In this document: piece after piece, positions 16,462-25,569 of the stretch
How positions within the stretch are numbered: the stretch's first letter is position 1
Layout: each line of letters opens with the position of its first letter
Position numbers and translations under genes: made by a program
Notes under the pieces: model-generated
What the model was told of the DNA's origin: nothing
Databases searched by the model: none
The model's input: only the letters and a program-made list of their open reading frames with translations
Assembly (NCBI GenBank): GCA_036513895.1
Contig: DATBYF010000017.1
Coordinates: 121,597 to 185,596, forward strand
DNA length: 64,000 bases
Direction of reading: 5' to 3'
Source of the DNA: Palsa-147 sp036513895
GTDB lineage: Bacteria; Acidobacteriota; Terriglobia; Acidiferrales; UBA7541

Positions 16462-17424
16462 TTGATAGAAGTGCAGAATTTGACGAAGACGTTTGGCGAC
16501 AGAACCGCAGTTGACCATATTTCCTTCACGGTAAATAAAGGCGAAATTCTTGGATTCCTTGGGCCGAATGGCGCAGGGAAGACTACGACGATGCGCATAC
16601 TGACCGGCTTTTTGCCGGCCACGAGCGGGACGGCGAAAATTGGCGGCTTCGATGTGTTCGATGATTCGATCGAGGTGCGCCGGCGGATTGGATATTTACC
16701 TGAGACACCGCCGCTTTATACGGACATGACGGTTGGGGCGTATCTCGATTTTGTAACGCGGATCAAAAACGTGCCGGCGGAGAGGCGCGCCAGCCGGATC
16801 GAGGATGCGCTCGAGAAAACGAATATTACCGACAAGCGCGACGAATTGATCAAGCGGCTATCGCGCGGATACAAGCAGCGCGTGGGAATTGCGCAGGCGC
16901 TGGTGCACGATCCGGACGTGATTATTCTCGATGAGCCGACGGTGGGGCTCGATCCCAAACAGATTATTGAAGTGCGGCATTTGATCAAGGGACTCGCCGG
17001 GAATCACACGATTATTCTCTCGACGCACATTTTGCCGGAAGTGAGCATGACGTGCGATCGCGTGGTGATTATTAATCGCGGGAAGATTGCGGCGGTGGAC
17101 ACGCCTGCCAATCTGACGACGCAGCTCAAGGGCGCGCAGCATGTTCGATTCGAGGCGCGGGCCGATGAGGTTGCCTTGCGCGCCGCCGTGCAGGAAATTC
17201 CGGGCGTTTCCAACATGCAGATCGAGCCGGTGGGATCGAGCGGAGTTCTTGCGGTCACCGTGGAATCGGCGGCGGGGCAGGACGCACGAAGCGAGATTGC
17301 TGCAAAGATTGTCGGGAAGGGCTGGCCGCTTTTGGAATTGCGGGGCGTGAGCTTGAGCCTCGAAGAGATTTTCTTGCAATTGACCACGGATGACGCATCG
17401 CATGCGGTGGAAAGCAATAATTAA
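16462..17424 (+). CDS. ABC transporter ATP-binding protein (GldA-like)
   Basis: The 320-residue ATPase has Walker A GPNGAGKTT (about residues 34-42), the signature RLSRGYKQRVGIAQAL (the usual LSGGQ region), Walker B VIILDEPTVGLDP, and the H-loop ILSTHIL. A C-terminal extension of about 100 residues is typical of GldA/NatA-like exporters. Translation starts at TTG 16462 with GGAGG six bases upstream. The operon continues with a permease (17475), a GldG-like protein and a DUF4340 protein. In Bacteroidetes GldAFG is linked to gliding; in other phyla the same set is a general exporter of unknown substrate. Confidence 0.92.
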   Translation: MIEVQNLTKTFGDRTAVDHISFTVNKGEILGFLGPNGAGKTTTMRILTGFLPATSGTAKIGGFDVFDDSIEVRRRIGYLPETPPLYTDMTVGAYLDFVTRIKNVPAERRASRIEDALEKTNITDKRDELIKRLSRGYKQRVGIAQALVHDPDVIILDEPTVGLDPKQIIEVRHLIKGLAGNHTIILSTHILPEVSMTCDRVVIINRGKIAAVDTPANLTTQLKGAQHVRFEARADEVALRAAVQEIPGVSNMQIEPVGSSGVLAVTVESAAGQDARSEIAAKIVGKGWPLLELRGVSLSLEEIFLQLTTDDASHAVESNN

Positions 17425-17474
17425 ATTTTGGATTTCAGTAGCGTGATTTCAGGTTACGTAAGGAGCCGCTCGAG

Positions 17475-18254
17475 ATGAAGGGCTTATACGCCGTTTATCG
17501 CAAGGAGATGTCGCACTATTTCGTTTCGCCGATTGCTTACATCGTGGTCGGGATATTTCTGCTGCTCACGGGATTTTTCTTCACGAGAATACTGAGCTTT
17601 TTGATCGAGCAGGCGTTTGAGATGGGGATGCAGGGAGGACAATTCGGCGGCGTTGATGTGCCGTCGCTACTGGTGCGCGATTTTTTTGGAGTATTTGCCT
17701 CGCTGCTGCTTTTCCTGACGCCGATTCTGACGATGGGCGTTTATGCGGAGGAGCGGAAGCGCGGGACGATGGAGCTGTTGATGACGTCGCCGGTGACGGA
17801 TACAGAGATCGTGCTGGGCAAGTATCTGGCGCTGCTGACGCTGTTTGCAATCATGCTTCTGCCAACGCTGTTCTACGCGGCGTTCACATTTTTTCATAGC
17901 GATCCTGCGGCGCCGTGGCGCGTTCTGGCGTGCGCTTATTTGGGGGCGCTGCTGATGGGCGGAGTGCTGCTGGCGCTTGGATCGTTTTTTTCTTCGCTGA
18001 CGGAAAATCAACTTATTGCGGCGGTGCTGACGTTTGGCGCGTTTCTGATTCTCTGGGTGATTGATTTTGGATCGCGCGGCTCAAGCACGGGAATTGGCGC
18101 GGCCATTGGATATCTATCGGTGATCAAGCATTACGACGATTTCACTCGAGGAATTATTGACACGTCGAGCCTGATTTATTACGCGAGTTTCATTTTTCTG
18201 GGGCTATTTCTTACGGTGCGCAGCATCGATTCGATGCGCTGGCGGCGGGCGTGA
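17475..18254 (+). CDS. ABC transporter permease (GldF-like)
   Basis: The 259-residue integral membrane protein has about six hydrophobic segments and the ABC-2 type features: the N-terminal MKGLYAVYRKEMSHYFVSPIAYIV, the cytoplasmic EERKRGTMELLMTSPVTDTEIVLGKYLA motif and the LTENQLIAAVLTF region. The EERKxGT..LL..sPv pattern is characteristic of GldF/NosY-like permeases. It begins 50 bases after the ATPase gene and is followed by the GldG-like gene, so the three should form one complex in the inner membrane. Confidence 0.9.
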   Translation: MKGLYAVYRKEMSHYFVSPIAYIVVGIFLLLTGFFFTRILSFLIEQAFEMGMQGGQFGGVDVPSLLVRDFFGVFASLLLFLTPILTMGVYAEERKRGTMELLMTSPVTDTEIVLGKYLALLTLFAIMLLPTLFYAAFTFFHSDPAAPWRVLACAYLGALLMGGVLLALGSFFSSLTENQLIAAVLTFGAFLILWVIDFGSRGSSTGIGAAIGYLSVIKHYDDFTRGIIDTSSLIYYASFIFLGLFLTVRSIDSMRWRRA

Positions 18255-18297
18255 GGGCCGGCAGCATTATGGTTTTTGATCGGGAGGAACGTTAGAG

Positions 18298-19824
18298 ATG
18301 AAATGGGACCGGCAAGAAACGCTCCGGTTCATCGGGACGCTCGGCCTGGCGCTGCTGGTGGGCGGATATTTGCGCTACACGGTTCAGGGCGAGCTCTTGT
18401 TGACGAGCAAAATTCTGATGATCGCCGGCGGAGCTATTTTTGTTATAGCGCTAGCGTTTGGCTTTCGCGAGGTGGTGGGATTCTTCAGCGGCCGGTCGGC
18501 GAGGCTAGGGACGAACGTTGCGACGCTTGTTATCAGCGTTATTTTCATTCTCGGCTTTCTAAATTTTCTGGGCTACCGGCATCACAAGCGCTTCGATTTG
18601 ACGAGCGAGAAGCTTTATACGCTGTCGGATCAGTCCAAGCGCGTGGTGAGTGGATTGAAACAGAATGTGGAGATTATCCGCTTTGGGAAAACACCCGATC
18701 AAGAATTGCGTGACCGGTTCAAGGAATTCACTAGCCTGAGTCCGCGCCTGCAGTTCACCGAAGTTGATCCGGAAGAAAAGCCGCAGATGGCGAAGCAGTA
18801 CGGCGTAACGAGAATGAATCAAGTGGTCGTGACGTCGAACGGCCACAATGAAATTTTGCAGAATACCGACGAGCAAGACATTACGAACGCGATTGTGAAA
18901 GTGACGCGGAATACAGTCAAGACAGTGTGCTTTGTGACGGGCCACGGCGAGAAATCGATTGACGGTTCGGAAGAGGAAGGATTTTCGGGGATGAACGATG
19001 CCCTGAAGAAAGAAAGCTATCAGACCAAGAGCGTCAATTTGGTTAGTGAAGGCAACGTGCCAGCGGATTGCAACGTGCTGGTGGTCGCGGGCCCCAAGCA
19101 GGCATTTTTTCCCCAGGAAGCCGAGATGATTGGGAAGTATCTCGATGCGGGCGGGGATGTGCTGCTGATGATTGATCCGCAGACGGACCCGAAGCTCGAC
19201 AATGTTCTTTCAGCGTGGAATATAAATCTGGGCCAAAACGTGGTGGTGGATGCGAGCGGAGTCGGACGGCTGTTTGGCACGGGGCCTGCGGTGCCGCTCG
19301 TTGTGGATTATGGAGAGAGTCCGATTACGCGCAGTTTTAACGGCAGCATGACATTTTTTCCACTGGCGCGGACGGTTTCGATTGCGGACAAGAATAAATC
19401 CGTGCCTGAAGATGTGGAATTATTGAAGACCTCAGCGCGCAGTTTCACAATTCCAAATCTGAATGTGAAAGAAGTGCAATTCGATCCAAAAACGGCTGGG
19501 CCGCTTTCGCTGGGTGTCTCGGCGGAGCGGAAGAATCCGCCGGGCGACAATAGCGCGAAAGGCGGACATCTGGTCGTAATTGGAAATTCGGAGTTCGCGG
19601 CCAATAAATGGGCGGGGTTGCAGCGCAACGGCGATCTCTTCATGAATACGGTGAATTGGCTGGCGCAGGATGTGGACTTGATTTCGATTCGGCCGAAGAG
19701 CCCGACGAATCGGCGCGTGACATTCACGGAAACGCAGCAACGAGAACTGACGTGGTTCAGCCTGTTGCTCCTGCCGGGACTTGTGATTCTTTCGGGCGTT
19801 TATATTTGGTGGAAGCGGCGGTAA
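18298..19824 (+). CDS. GldG-family ABC-associated auxiliary protein
   Basis: The 508-residue protein has two N-terminal transmembrane segments and a third near residue 80, then a long periplasmic domain of the GldG/IFT52-like fold (KRFDLTSEKLYTLSDQSKRVVSGLKQNVEIIRF, VCFVTGHGEKSIDGSEEEGFSGM, PQEAEMIGKYLDAGGDVLLMIDP, LVVIGNSEFAANKW). A final C-terminal helix precedes WWKRR. GAGGAACGTTAG lies upstream of the ATG. It is co-directional with the permease and ATPase and probably the substrate-binding or coupling part of the transporter. Confidence 0.9.
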   Translation: MKWDRQETLRFIGTLGLALLVGGYLRYTVQGELLLTSKILMIAGGAIFVIALAFGFREVVGFFSGRSARLGTNVATLVISVIFILGFLNFLGYRHHKRFDLTSEKLYTLSDQSKRVVSGLKQNVEIIRFGKTPDQELRDRFKEFTSLSPRLQFTEVDPEEKPQMAKQYGVTRMNQVVVTSNGHNEILQNTDEQDITNAIVKVTRNTVKTVCFVTGHGEKSIDGSEEEGFSGMNDALKKESYQTKSVNLVSEGNVPADCNVLVVAGPKQAFFPQEAEMIGKYLDAGGDVLLMIDPQTDPKLDNVLSAWNINLGQNVVVDASGVGRLFGTGPAVPLVVDYGESPITRSFNGSMTFFPLARTVSIADKNKSVPEDVELLKTSARSFTIPNLNVKEVQFDPKTAGPLSLGVSAERKNPPGDNSAKGGHLVVIGNSEFAANKWAGLQRNGDLFMNTVNWLAQDVDLISIRPKSPTNRRVTFTETQQRELTWFSLLLLPGLVILSGVYIWWKRR

Positions 19825-19830
19825 TCCACC

Positions 19831-21189
19831 ATGAAGAAGACGACCGTAATTATTGTTCTGGTTGCGGCGGCGCTCGCTGCATTCGTTTATTTCTACGACC
19901 TCAAACATACCAAACCCGGTTCGACCGCGGACGATTCCGATGCCGGTGCCTCCACTCCCACCGAAGACACCACGAAGCCCGTGTTCACGTTTGCGCCATC
20001 TGATGTGACGGCGATGACGATTGAACGAGCGGGGGTAGCGGTGACGCTCGAGAAACGCGCGGATGCTTATTACATGACGCAGCCCTATGCGACGCGGGCC
20101 GATCAATCGGGGGCGGGCGCAATCGCGGGGGAGCTGGCGAGCGTTCGCGTGAGCCGCACGATTCCGGCTACGGCTGAGCAACTGGCAACTTTTGGGCTTA
20201 CAAAGCCCGATGTTGAGATTGATTTCACTTTGAAGAATGGCACGAAACACAAAATGAAGTTTGGCAGCAAGGATTTCTCAGGGACGAATGTGTATGCGGT
20301 GGTGGATGACGCGAAGGATGTTTCGATTCTGCCTGACACGATTTTGAACAGCAGCAATAAGCCGGCGAATGATTTTCGAGATCAATCCGTGCTGAGTTTT
20401 CAGGCGAACGACGCGACTTCGTTCGACTTGAAGAATGAAGCAGGAGAGATTGAAGCAGCGAAGCAAGATTCCACGTGGAAGATCGAGAAGCCTCGAGAGA
20501 CTGCTGCGGACGGCACGGCCGTATCGTCGTTTCTCGATACGCTGGCGACGGCGCAAGTGGCGTCATTCGTTGATGACGCCGCGCCGAATGCCGCTAAGTA
20601 TGGATTTTCGAAGCCTGCGGTTACGTTTCGTGTTGAGCTTGGCGCTGGGAAATCGGTGGAGCTCGAGGTTGGAAAGAAAGATGGGGAGAATTATTTTGCG
20701 CGGCAGACGTCGCAGCCGTTTATTTTTCGGATAAAAGAGACGCTGTACAAAACGCTGGGGCAGAAATTATTAGATTTTCGGGATAAGCAGTTGGTTCACG
20801 TGAGCGAGGACAACGTGGTCCGCGTTGATATTCAAGATGCGGGCGTCACGGAAGCGTGCGTGAAGGATTCGAATGGAGAATGGAGCGCGAGCCAGCCAGC
20901 GGGTGCGAAAACGAAGGCAACGAACTGTGGGAGTCTTTGGGGCTCATTACGCGATGCGCGAGCGACGAATATTCTGGATACCCCAGGCGGGGCGATCAAT
21001 GCGCAACTCGCGAAACCAGTGATCGAAGCGACACTGACCGACAAGGCAGGGAAGAAGACGGAAGTTCGGATTTCGGCCGCCTCGGGGAAGTCGGTTTATG
21101 CTCGGAGCGGGGACGGGCCGGAGATATTTGAACTCGACAAGCAGATTCTCACTTATCTGAATCCGGCAAACAATTCAGTCCACGACTAG
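19831..21189 (+). CDS. DUF4340 domain-containing membrane-anchored protein
   Basis: The 452-residue protein has a single N-terminal transmembrane anchor (residues 4-22) and a large outer part made of repeated beta-rich units of the DUF4340 type: VTAMTIERAGVAVTLEKRADAYYMTQP, LATFGLTKPDVEIDFTLKNGTKHKMKFG, a second round near KYGFSKPAVTFRVELGAGKSVELEVG, and a third at the C-terminus. It starts six bases after the GldG-like gene and ends the operon. DUF4340 genes commonly sit next to GldG, which suggests a common complex; its role is unknown. Confidence 0.88.
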   Translation: MKKTTVIIVLVAAALAAFVYFYDLKHTKPGSTADDSDAGASTPTEDTTKPVFTFAPSDVTAMTIERAGVAVTLEKRADAYYMTQPYATRADQSGAGAIAGELASVRVSRTIPATAEQLATFGLTKPDVEIDFTLKNGTKHKMKFGSKDFSGTNVYAVVDDAKDVSILPDTILNSSNKPANDFRDQSVLSFQANDATSFDLKNEAGEIEAAKQDSTWKIEKPRETAADGTAVSSFLDTLATAQVASFVDDAAPNAAKYGFSKPAVTFRVELGAGKSVELEVGKKDGENYFARQTSQPFIFRIKETLYKTLGQKLLDFRDKQLVHVSEDNVVRVDIQDAGVTEACVKDSNGEWSASQPAGAKTKATNCGSLWGSLRDARATNILDTPGGAINAQLAKPVIEATLTDKAGKKTEVRISAASGKSVYARSGDGPEIFELDKQILTYLNPANNSVHD

Positions 21190-21309
21190 AAGGCGCTTTG
21201 TCCTTCCGAGCCGTTCCCAGGGTTAATCCCAGATGTTATTTGTCTAGAGTCGTTCGGGGTTTGAGTCGCGCGACGACGTTGATTTTGGCGACGACGCGGC
21301 GCTTGGCAA

Positions 21310-21594
21310 TTAGTGGCAGCGTGCCAGTGGTTCGAGTTCCGCCGTGCGCGGCCAGGTGGCCAACAGAGCGACGGAGCCATCCACCGGGGAGACATAGACG
21401 TAGAAGACGCAGGTGTCGCCTTCGAGTTCGAAGAAGTGCGGGCGTTTCGAATCGGGACGGATGCTTGTGCCACTTGCGAGCAACCCGCGCAACGTCTCGA
21501 GCGTCTCCGGGGAGTGATGTCTCACATCTTTGATTTCAAAGTGATTTTCGACGGCCATTTCAGTTACCTGATTCGCGTTGCATTCGCAGCCCAT
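21310..21594 (-). CDS. Small hypothetical protein
   Basis: The 94-residue protein has no signal peptide. Cysteines 3 and 5 (MGCECNAN) could bind metal. The remainder predicts a helix (SPETLETLRGLLASG) and beta strands (HFFELEGDTCVFYVYVSP, SVALLATWP). GGTGAGGA lies about 8 bases before the ATG, which supports real translation. It is convergent with the DUF4340 gene. No family was recognised. Confidence 0.6.
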   Translation of the reverse strand: MGCECNANQVTEMAVENHFEIKDVRHHSPETLETLRGLLASGTSIRPDSKRPHFFELEGDTCVFYVYVSPVDGSVALLATWPRTAELEPLARCH

Positions 21595-21871
21595 TGTTCT
21601 GTCCTCACCAGCTAATACGGATGGCCCTGTAGAAAAGTTCCAAAGCTGGCTGATTTTTCTTATTTGTCACTAAAAATTAGACGTGTGCAAACGAAATTCG
21701 ATTCAAAAAAGCGCGAAAATGTGCACAAATTGAGCTTTCGGGGGGGTATAGTTCAGTATTCGTGCGTTAACCCATAAGTAGTCACTTGCGCGGCCGCATC
21801 GGAGTTGTAATAGTTGTGATCAGTGTGGAACTTAAATCCAGCGTACCCCGCGCTTACGAGAGCCTCGAAAA

Positions 21872-22102
21872 TTGAAAAAGAAAAAGAAGAAGAAGTCGCC
21901 CGCCAAGAGAACGGCCAAGAGACAATCCCGTTTCCACCGCGACCGCCGGCGAAAGCACCGCCACTGGCAAGTGACGGTGTACTATCACGACGGTGAAAAA
22001 TTCGCGCGCGTATATATTGATCGAGAACGTGCGGAACGTTTTGCTTCGCGACAGAAGAAATCGCCGGTAGTGCGCACCGCCCGCATTTTGGAAGTGGATT
22101 GA
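21872..22102 (+). CDS. Very basic small hypothetical protein
   Basis: The 76-residue product begins with a run of Lys and Arg residues (about 35 residues, unstructured and positively charged). It then has a compact segment HWQVTVYYHDGEKFARVYIDRERAERFASRQKKSP followed by VVRTARILEVD, which looks like a small beta-alpha domain. Such composition suggests nucleic-acid binding. The start codon would be TTG with only a weak ribosome-binding site, and a minus-strand frame overlaps, so the gene is not certain. Confidence 0.45.
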   Translation: MKKKKKKKSPAKRTAKRQSRFHRDRRRKHRHWQVTVYYHDGEKFARVYIDRERAERFASRQKKSPVVRTARILEVD

Positions 22103-22265
22103 GACAGGCCGGCCGGACGAATTCGACGCCCAAGTATTCATGGGATGTATAGATTAAGTGTGCCCGTGTCGAAAAACGGACGCGCCGCCCTTGTCGCCAT
22201 TCGGCGCTGCGTGATATAAACGAAAAAGCGCTCGCGATATAGATATCTTAGTCGCGGGCCAGTTC

Positions 22266-22339
22266 GCGGGATTCGTATAGTGGTAGTACGCCACCTTGCC
22301 AAGGTGGAGGCGAGGGTTCGATTCCCTTATCCCGCTCCA
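22266..22339 (+). tRNA. tRNA-Gly (anticodon GCC)
   Basis: The cloverleaf is complete: acceptor GCGGGAT/ATCCCGC, anticodon stem CCACC/GGTGG around loop TTGCCAA (anticodon GCC), T arm with GGTTCGATTCC, discriminator T, and encoded CCA at 22337-22339. Confidence 0.96.
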
Positions 22340-22463
22340 TTCGTTAGCCTTGAAGATCGCAAGATCACTCCTCGTTAGCTAGCCTGCTGCATTTCCGGGC
22401 ATACCTCCGTAGCGCGTTGCGACGATGGGGACGCCGTGCTAGAGTGCTGTGCCCGAGCCCTCA

Positions 22464-22955
22464 ATGCTGGCATACCTCTGCGGCCCAATCGAATTCGCGG
22501 ACGGCGGCGGAAAGCTATGGTGCCGCAAGCTTGCTCCTTTCCTCCGCGACCAACTCGGACACCGCTGGTACGATCCCGCGGAAGATGAAAAAAAGAATCT
22601 TGGGGACGAGGAAATCGCGCGGTTCCGCGAGTGGAAACTGACCGATCCGGAGAGATACCGACGAACCATTCGTAAGATTATTCAGTTTGACTTGGATTTG
22701 ATCGAGAACCGAGCCGACTATCTGATCTGCTACTGGGACAACCCCGAAGGCGGAAGCGGCGGGACTGCGGCGGAATTGACTGCGGCGTTCCGAAAGGGCA
22801 TTCCGGTTTATCTGGTGACGCCGTTGCCGATGGAACGGGTGAGCGGCTGGATGATTGGGTGCTCCGATCAGGTGTTCACGACGATTGAAAGCTTGAAAGA
22901 ATTCCTCACGGGGCGATACGGACGCGAAAAGCAGAGTCCGCTGTGGAAGGATTGA
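22464..22955 (+). CDS. Nucleoside 2-deoxyribosyltransferase-like protein
   Basis: The roughly 163-residue cytoplasmic protein starts with LAYLCGPIEFADGGG, the first strand-loop of the nucleoside 2-deoxyribosyltransferase fold. It continues with RKIIQFDLDLIENRADYLICYWD and GTAAELTAAFRKGIPVYLVTP, where Glu in GTAAEL corresponds to the region of the catalytic acid. Family members exchange bases between deoxynucleosides or hydrolyse nucleotides. An ITP/XTPase and a thymidine kinase follow on the same strand, consistent with nucleotide salvage. The ATG at 22464 was preferred over GTG 22449; neither has a strong ribosome-binding site. Confidence 0.72.
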   Translation: MLAYLCGPIEFADGGGKLWCRKLAPFLRDQLGHRWYDPAEDEKKNLGDEEIARFREWKLTDPERYRRTIRKIIQFDLDLIENRADYLICYWDNPEGGSGGTAAELTAAFRKGIPVYLVTPLPMERVSGWMIGCSDQVFTTIESLKEFLTGRYGREKQSPLWKD

Positions 22956-23045
22956 GCAGAGAGCGAGCGCCCAGAGCTAGCCGCGAGCGACAGTTCTTTG
23001 TGCTTGGTTTTCAGTTGTCCGTATTTTCGACTCTAGATTTCCTCG

Positions 23046-23648
23046 ATGAAGAAAATCATTGTTGCGGTGGGAAGCACTCGCCGACCAAAGTTGAATGCCG
23101 TTACGGATGCGCTTGCTGTGTTCGGAAAGCTAATTGATTACGAAGCGACATTTGAGGTCGCTGGAATGGAAGTGCCGAGCGGCGTCGGCCATACGCCGGT
23201 TTCGCGCGCCGATCTCATGGCGGGTGCCCGAAACCGCGCCGAGGCCCTTCGCGCGATCTGCGAAGAAACGAAGGCTGCTTGGGAATTCTTCGTGGGTCTC
23301 GAGGGTGGATTCGATGTTGTGTCTGACGGCGCGGAGCGCTTTGTGTTCCTCGAAAGTTGGGCGTATGTGCTGGACCGTAATGGGAGCGGGTACCTCGGGC
23401 GGTCTGGCGCTGTGCCTGTCCCCAAGCCGCTCGCGAGGGTGGTCCTGGATGAAGGAATTGAGCTTGGTGTTGCCGTGGATCGATTCGCCGGTGGCCGGGG
23501 CATTCGCGACGCACAGGGTGCTTGGGGCGTGCTGACTCGGGACCTGATGACGCGACAGGATGCGTTTCGGATCGCGCTAATTGGTGCGTTTGCCCCGTTT
23601 TACAACGCTGCGGCTTTTCGTGCGAATCAGGCGAAGGCAACCGGATGA
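23046..23648 (+). CDS. yjjX: Inosine/xanthosine triphosphatase (YjjX/DUF84 family)
   Basis: Hydrolyses non-canonical ITP and XTP to protect nucleotide pools. The 200-residue length fits. Visible family features are VGSTRRPKLNAV at the N-terminus (nucleotide-binding loop), GMEVPSGVGHTPVSRADLMAGARNRA, the metal-binding region FFVGLEGGFD, and GAVPVPKPLARVV. The ATG at 23046 follows the deoxyribosyltransferase-like gene by 90 bases. Confidence 0.88.
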   Translation: MKKIIVAVGSTRRPKLNAVTDALAVFGKLIDYEATFEVAGMEVPSGVGHTPVSRADLMAGARNRAEALRAICEETKAAWEFFVGLEGGFDVVSDGAERFVFLESWAYVLDRNGSGYLGRSGAVPVPKPLARVVLDEGIELGVAVDRFAGGRGIRDAQGAWGVLTRDLMTRQDAFRIALIGAFAPFYNAAAFRANQAKATG

Positions 23649-23768
23649 GATGGACCACTGTTGGGCCTGCATCCGAGGCTGCGGTATGCTAATTTAGGGC
23701 TACGATTTCGAACATTCAGGGGCGTACGAGGCACGGGGGTTCGGCGCGTGGATATCGTCAAGGGCAAT

Positions 23769-24368
23769 ATGGGATGGATCGAGGTGGTCGTCGGTCCGAT
23801 GTTTTCCGGCAAGAGCGAAGAATTGATTCGCCGCCTGAGACGGGCAGAGATTGCGCGGCAGCGAGTGCAGATTTTTAAGCCGGTGATAGACCAGCGGTAT
23901 TCGGTGAACGGAATCGTCTCGCATTCGGGTTTGGAGTTGGGTTCGGATCTTGTGCGGACGGCGGAAGAAATACTCGAAAAAGTCGAGCCGCGCACAGAAG
24001 TGATTGGAATTGACGAAGGACAATTTCTTGGCGACGGACTTCTTTTGACTTGCAACAAGCTCGCGGATGCGGGTAAGCGCGTGATCGTGACCGGGCTCGA
24101 CACCGATTTCATGGGCCGCCCGTTCGAGCCAATGCCGCGCTTGCTGGCAATGGCCGAAGAAATTACCAAGCTATTGGCGATATGCGTCCGATGCGGGAAC
24201 CCTGCGGTTCATACGCAAAGGCTCGTGGCATCCGAAGAGTTGATCGTTGTTGGAGCCGGAGGAATGTATGAGGCGCGTTGCCGGCGCTGCTTTGAGCCCA
24301 ATCTGGCGACCCAGAAAGTTGATGAGGAAAAGGCGTCATCGGTGAAAGTTCGCGCGGCGGTCAGATAA
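23769..24368 (+). CDS. tdk: Thymidine kinase (type II)
   Basis: Phosphorylates thymidine to dTMP in salvage. The 199-residue product has the P-loop GPMFSGKSEELIRRLRR at residues 9-25, the DEGQF motif with the catalytic Glu, VTGLDTDFMGRPFEPM (the lasso/base-binding region), and a four-cysteine structural zinc site (CVRCG and CRRC). The start at ATG 23769 has AAGGG upstream; an upstream in-frame GTG at 23748 is possible but adds nothing conserved. Confidence 0.93.
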   Translation: MGWIEVVVGPMFSGKSEELIRRLRRAEIARQRVQIFKPVIDQRYSVNGIVSHSGLELGSDLVRTAEEILEKVEPRTEVIGIDEGQFLGDGLLLTCNKLADAGKRVIVTGLDTDFMGRPFEPMPRLLAMAEEITKLLAICVRCGNPAVHTQRLVASEELIVVGAGGMYEARCRRCFEPNLATQKVDEEKASSVKVRAAVR

Positions 24369-24489
24369 TTCCTTTGTTGTGGGATATCGCTGTACCCCCA
24401 CTTTTGTGCAGCCCGCTGCGGCTTCTAGGGGATGTGGCTAGGGCTTTCTCTTGGCTTGAGAGTGGCTTAAAATAGGCGTTGAGCCGTTC

Positions 24490-25419
24490 ATGACCCGCTT
24501 AGTTTATCTCGCTGCTTTTACCATCCTGTTCAGTGGACCGGATGTTCCGAAGACCTATGGATTCCGGCCGCTGGTACCTACATCCGCTCCCAGTGACGCA
24601 ATTCATTCGCCCTCCAATGATGGGCGTGCCAGCGATTGGCACCCGAGTGACTCGGAACCGAGCGCTCCGCCGAGCGTGCTCGTCTCAGTATCTCAGGCAG
24701 CGTCCAAGTCAAAGCCCATTCCGCTGAAGCCATCTTCGCGGCTTGAGATCGTTCGCTATATTTCAGGCGAATTCGTACACGCCGATAAACCGCTGCCCGG
24801 TGCGAAGAAGGGATTTCGGATTGTCGTCGGCAAGCCGCTGGATGAGAAATCTCTAAAATATCTATTGGCCAACACGGGCATCGCTGTGAATCCGGGCGAT
24901 ACGGTACAGATTACGCGCCTCGAATTTCGCGAAAAGGAGATCGCGATTGACTTGAATGGCGGCTCGGCGCGCCATTTTCACCTGCGCGACCATCTTCAGG
25001 TTGGAGTCGGCGGCGCTCCCACACCGGTGACAACCGCGAGCCCCCAAACGGGCGCCGAGGAGCGCATCGGGGCGACTCTGATTCTCGATTACGGCAGGCC
25101 GCTTCCAGATATGAGTCCTGATGATGTGAAGCGCGATCTTTCTTCTGTACTGGAATTTGAACAGGAGAAATCGGCAGCAATAAACTGGGTGGATACGCTT
25201 CCGCCTGAATATAAGCAGGCGATTCAGGAAGGGCATGCGGCTGTGGGAATGAATCACGACATGGTGATTGCCGCGCTGGGGCGGCCTGACCACAAAGTTC
25301 GCGAAAGAAATGATCAAGGTGACGAGACTGAAGATTGGATCTACGGAACGCCGCCTTCGAAGACGGTCTTCGTGACATTCATCGGCGACAAGGTCACGCG
25401 CGTGCGGGAATTCAACTGA
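24490..25419 (+). CDS. Exported hypothetical protein with BamE-like C-terminus
   Basis: The 309-residue protein has a short hydrophobic N-terminus, a Pro/Ser-rich low-complexity stretch (about residues 25-75) and a mixed alpha/beta middle (FVHADKPLPGAKKGFRIVVGKPLDEKSL). The C-terminal 60 residues read GMNHDMVIAALGRPDHKVRER ... WIYGTPPSKTVFVTFIGDKVTRV. That end resembles the SmpA/OmlA (BamE) fold, where G-M-x..V..ALG.P and W.Y are typical. It probably works in the envelope. The precise function is unknown. Confidence 0.65.
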   Translation: MTRLVYLAAFTILFSGPDVPKTYGFRPLVPTSAPSDAIHSPSNDGRASDWHPSDSEPSAPPSVLVSVSQAASKSKPIPLKPSSRLEIVRYISGEFVHADKPLPGAKKGFRIVVGKPLDEKSLKYLLANTGIAVNPGDTVQITRLEFREKEIAIDLNGGSARHFHLRDHLQVGVGGAPTPVTTASPQTGAEERIGATLILDYGRPLPDMSPDDVKRDLSSVLEFEQEKSAAINWVDTLPPEYKQAIQEGHAAVGMNHDMVIAALGRPDHKVRERNDQGDETEDWIYGTPPSKTVFVTFIGDKVTRVREFN

Positions 25420-25469
25420 AGTGCTGCGCGCTGAGGCCGAGTTCGCAATTTAGATGATTGTTCCTTGCG

Positions 25470-25498
25470 TTGACTTTTTTCCGTTCGCAACCTAGCAT
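25470..25498 (+). promoter_or_regulatory. Candidate sigma70 promoter of the gap-pgk-tpiA cluster
   Basis: TTGACT (25470-25475) and TAGCAT (25493-25498) are separated by 17 bases, about 70 bases before the gap start codon. The -35 is near consensus and the -10 weaker. Confidence 0.5.
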
Positions 25499-25569
25499 CT
25501 TTTGTTCAGAGTAACTCGCGCGAAGCCTGTGGTTCGAGGCTGTAAATCAGCAAAAATTTCGGAGGAAGA

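Noticed and set aside
21753..22133. 126-codon minus-strand frame opposite the basic small protein
   Set aside because: Irregular composition without domains; the plus-strand frame has a more protein-like C-terminal half.
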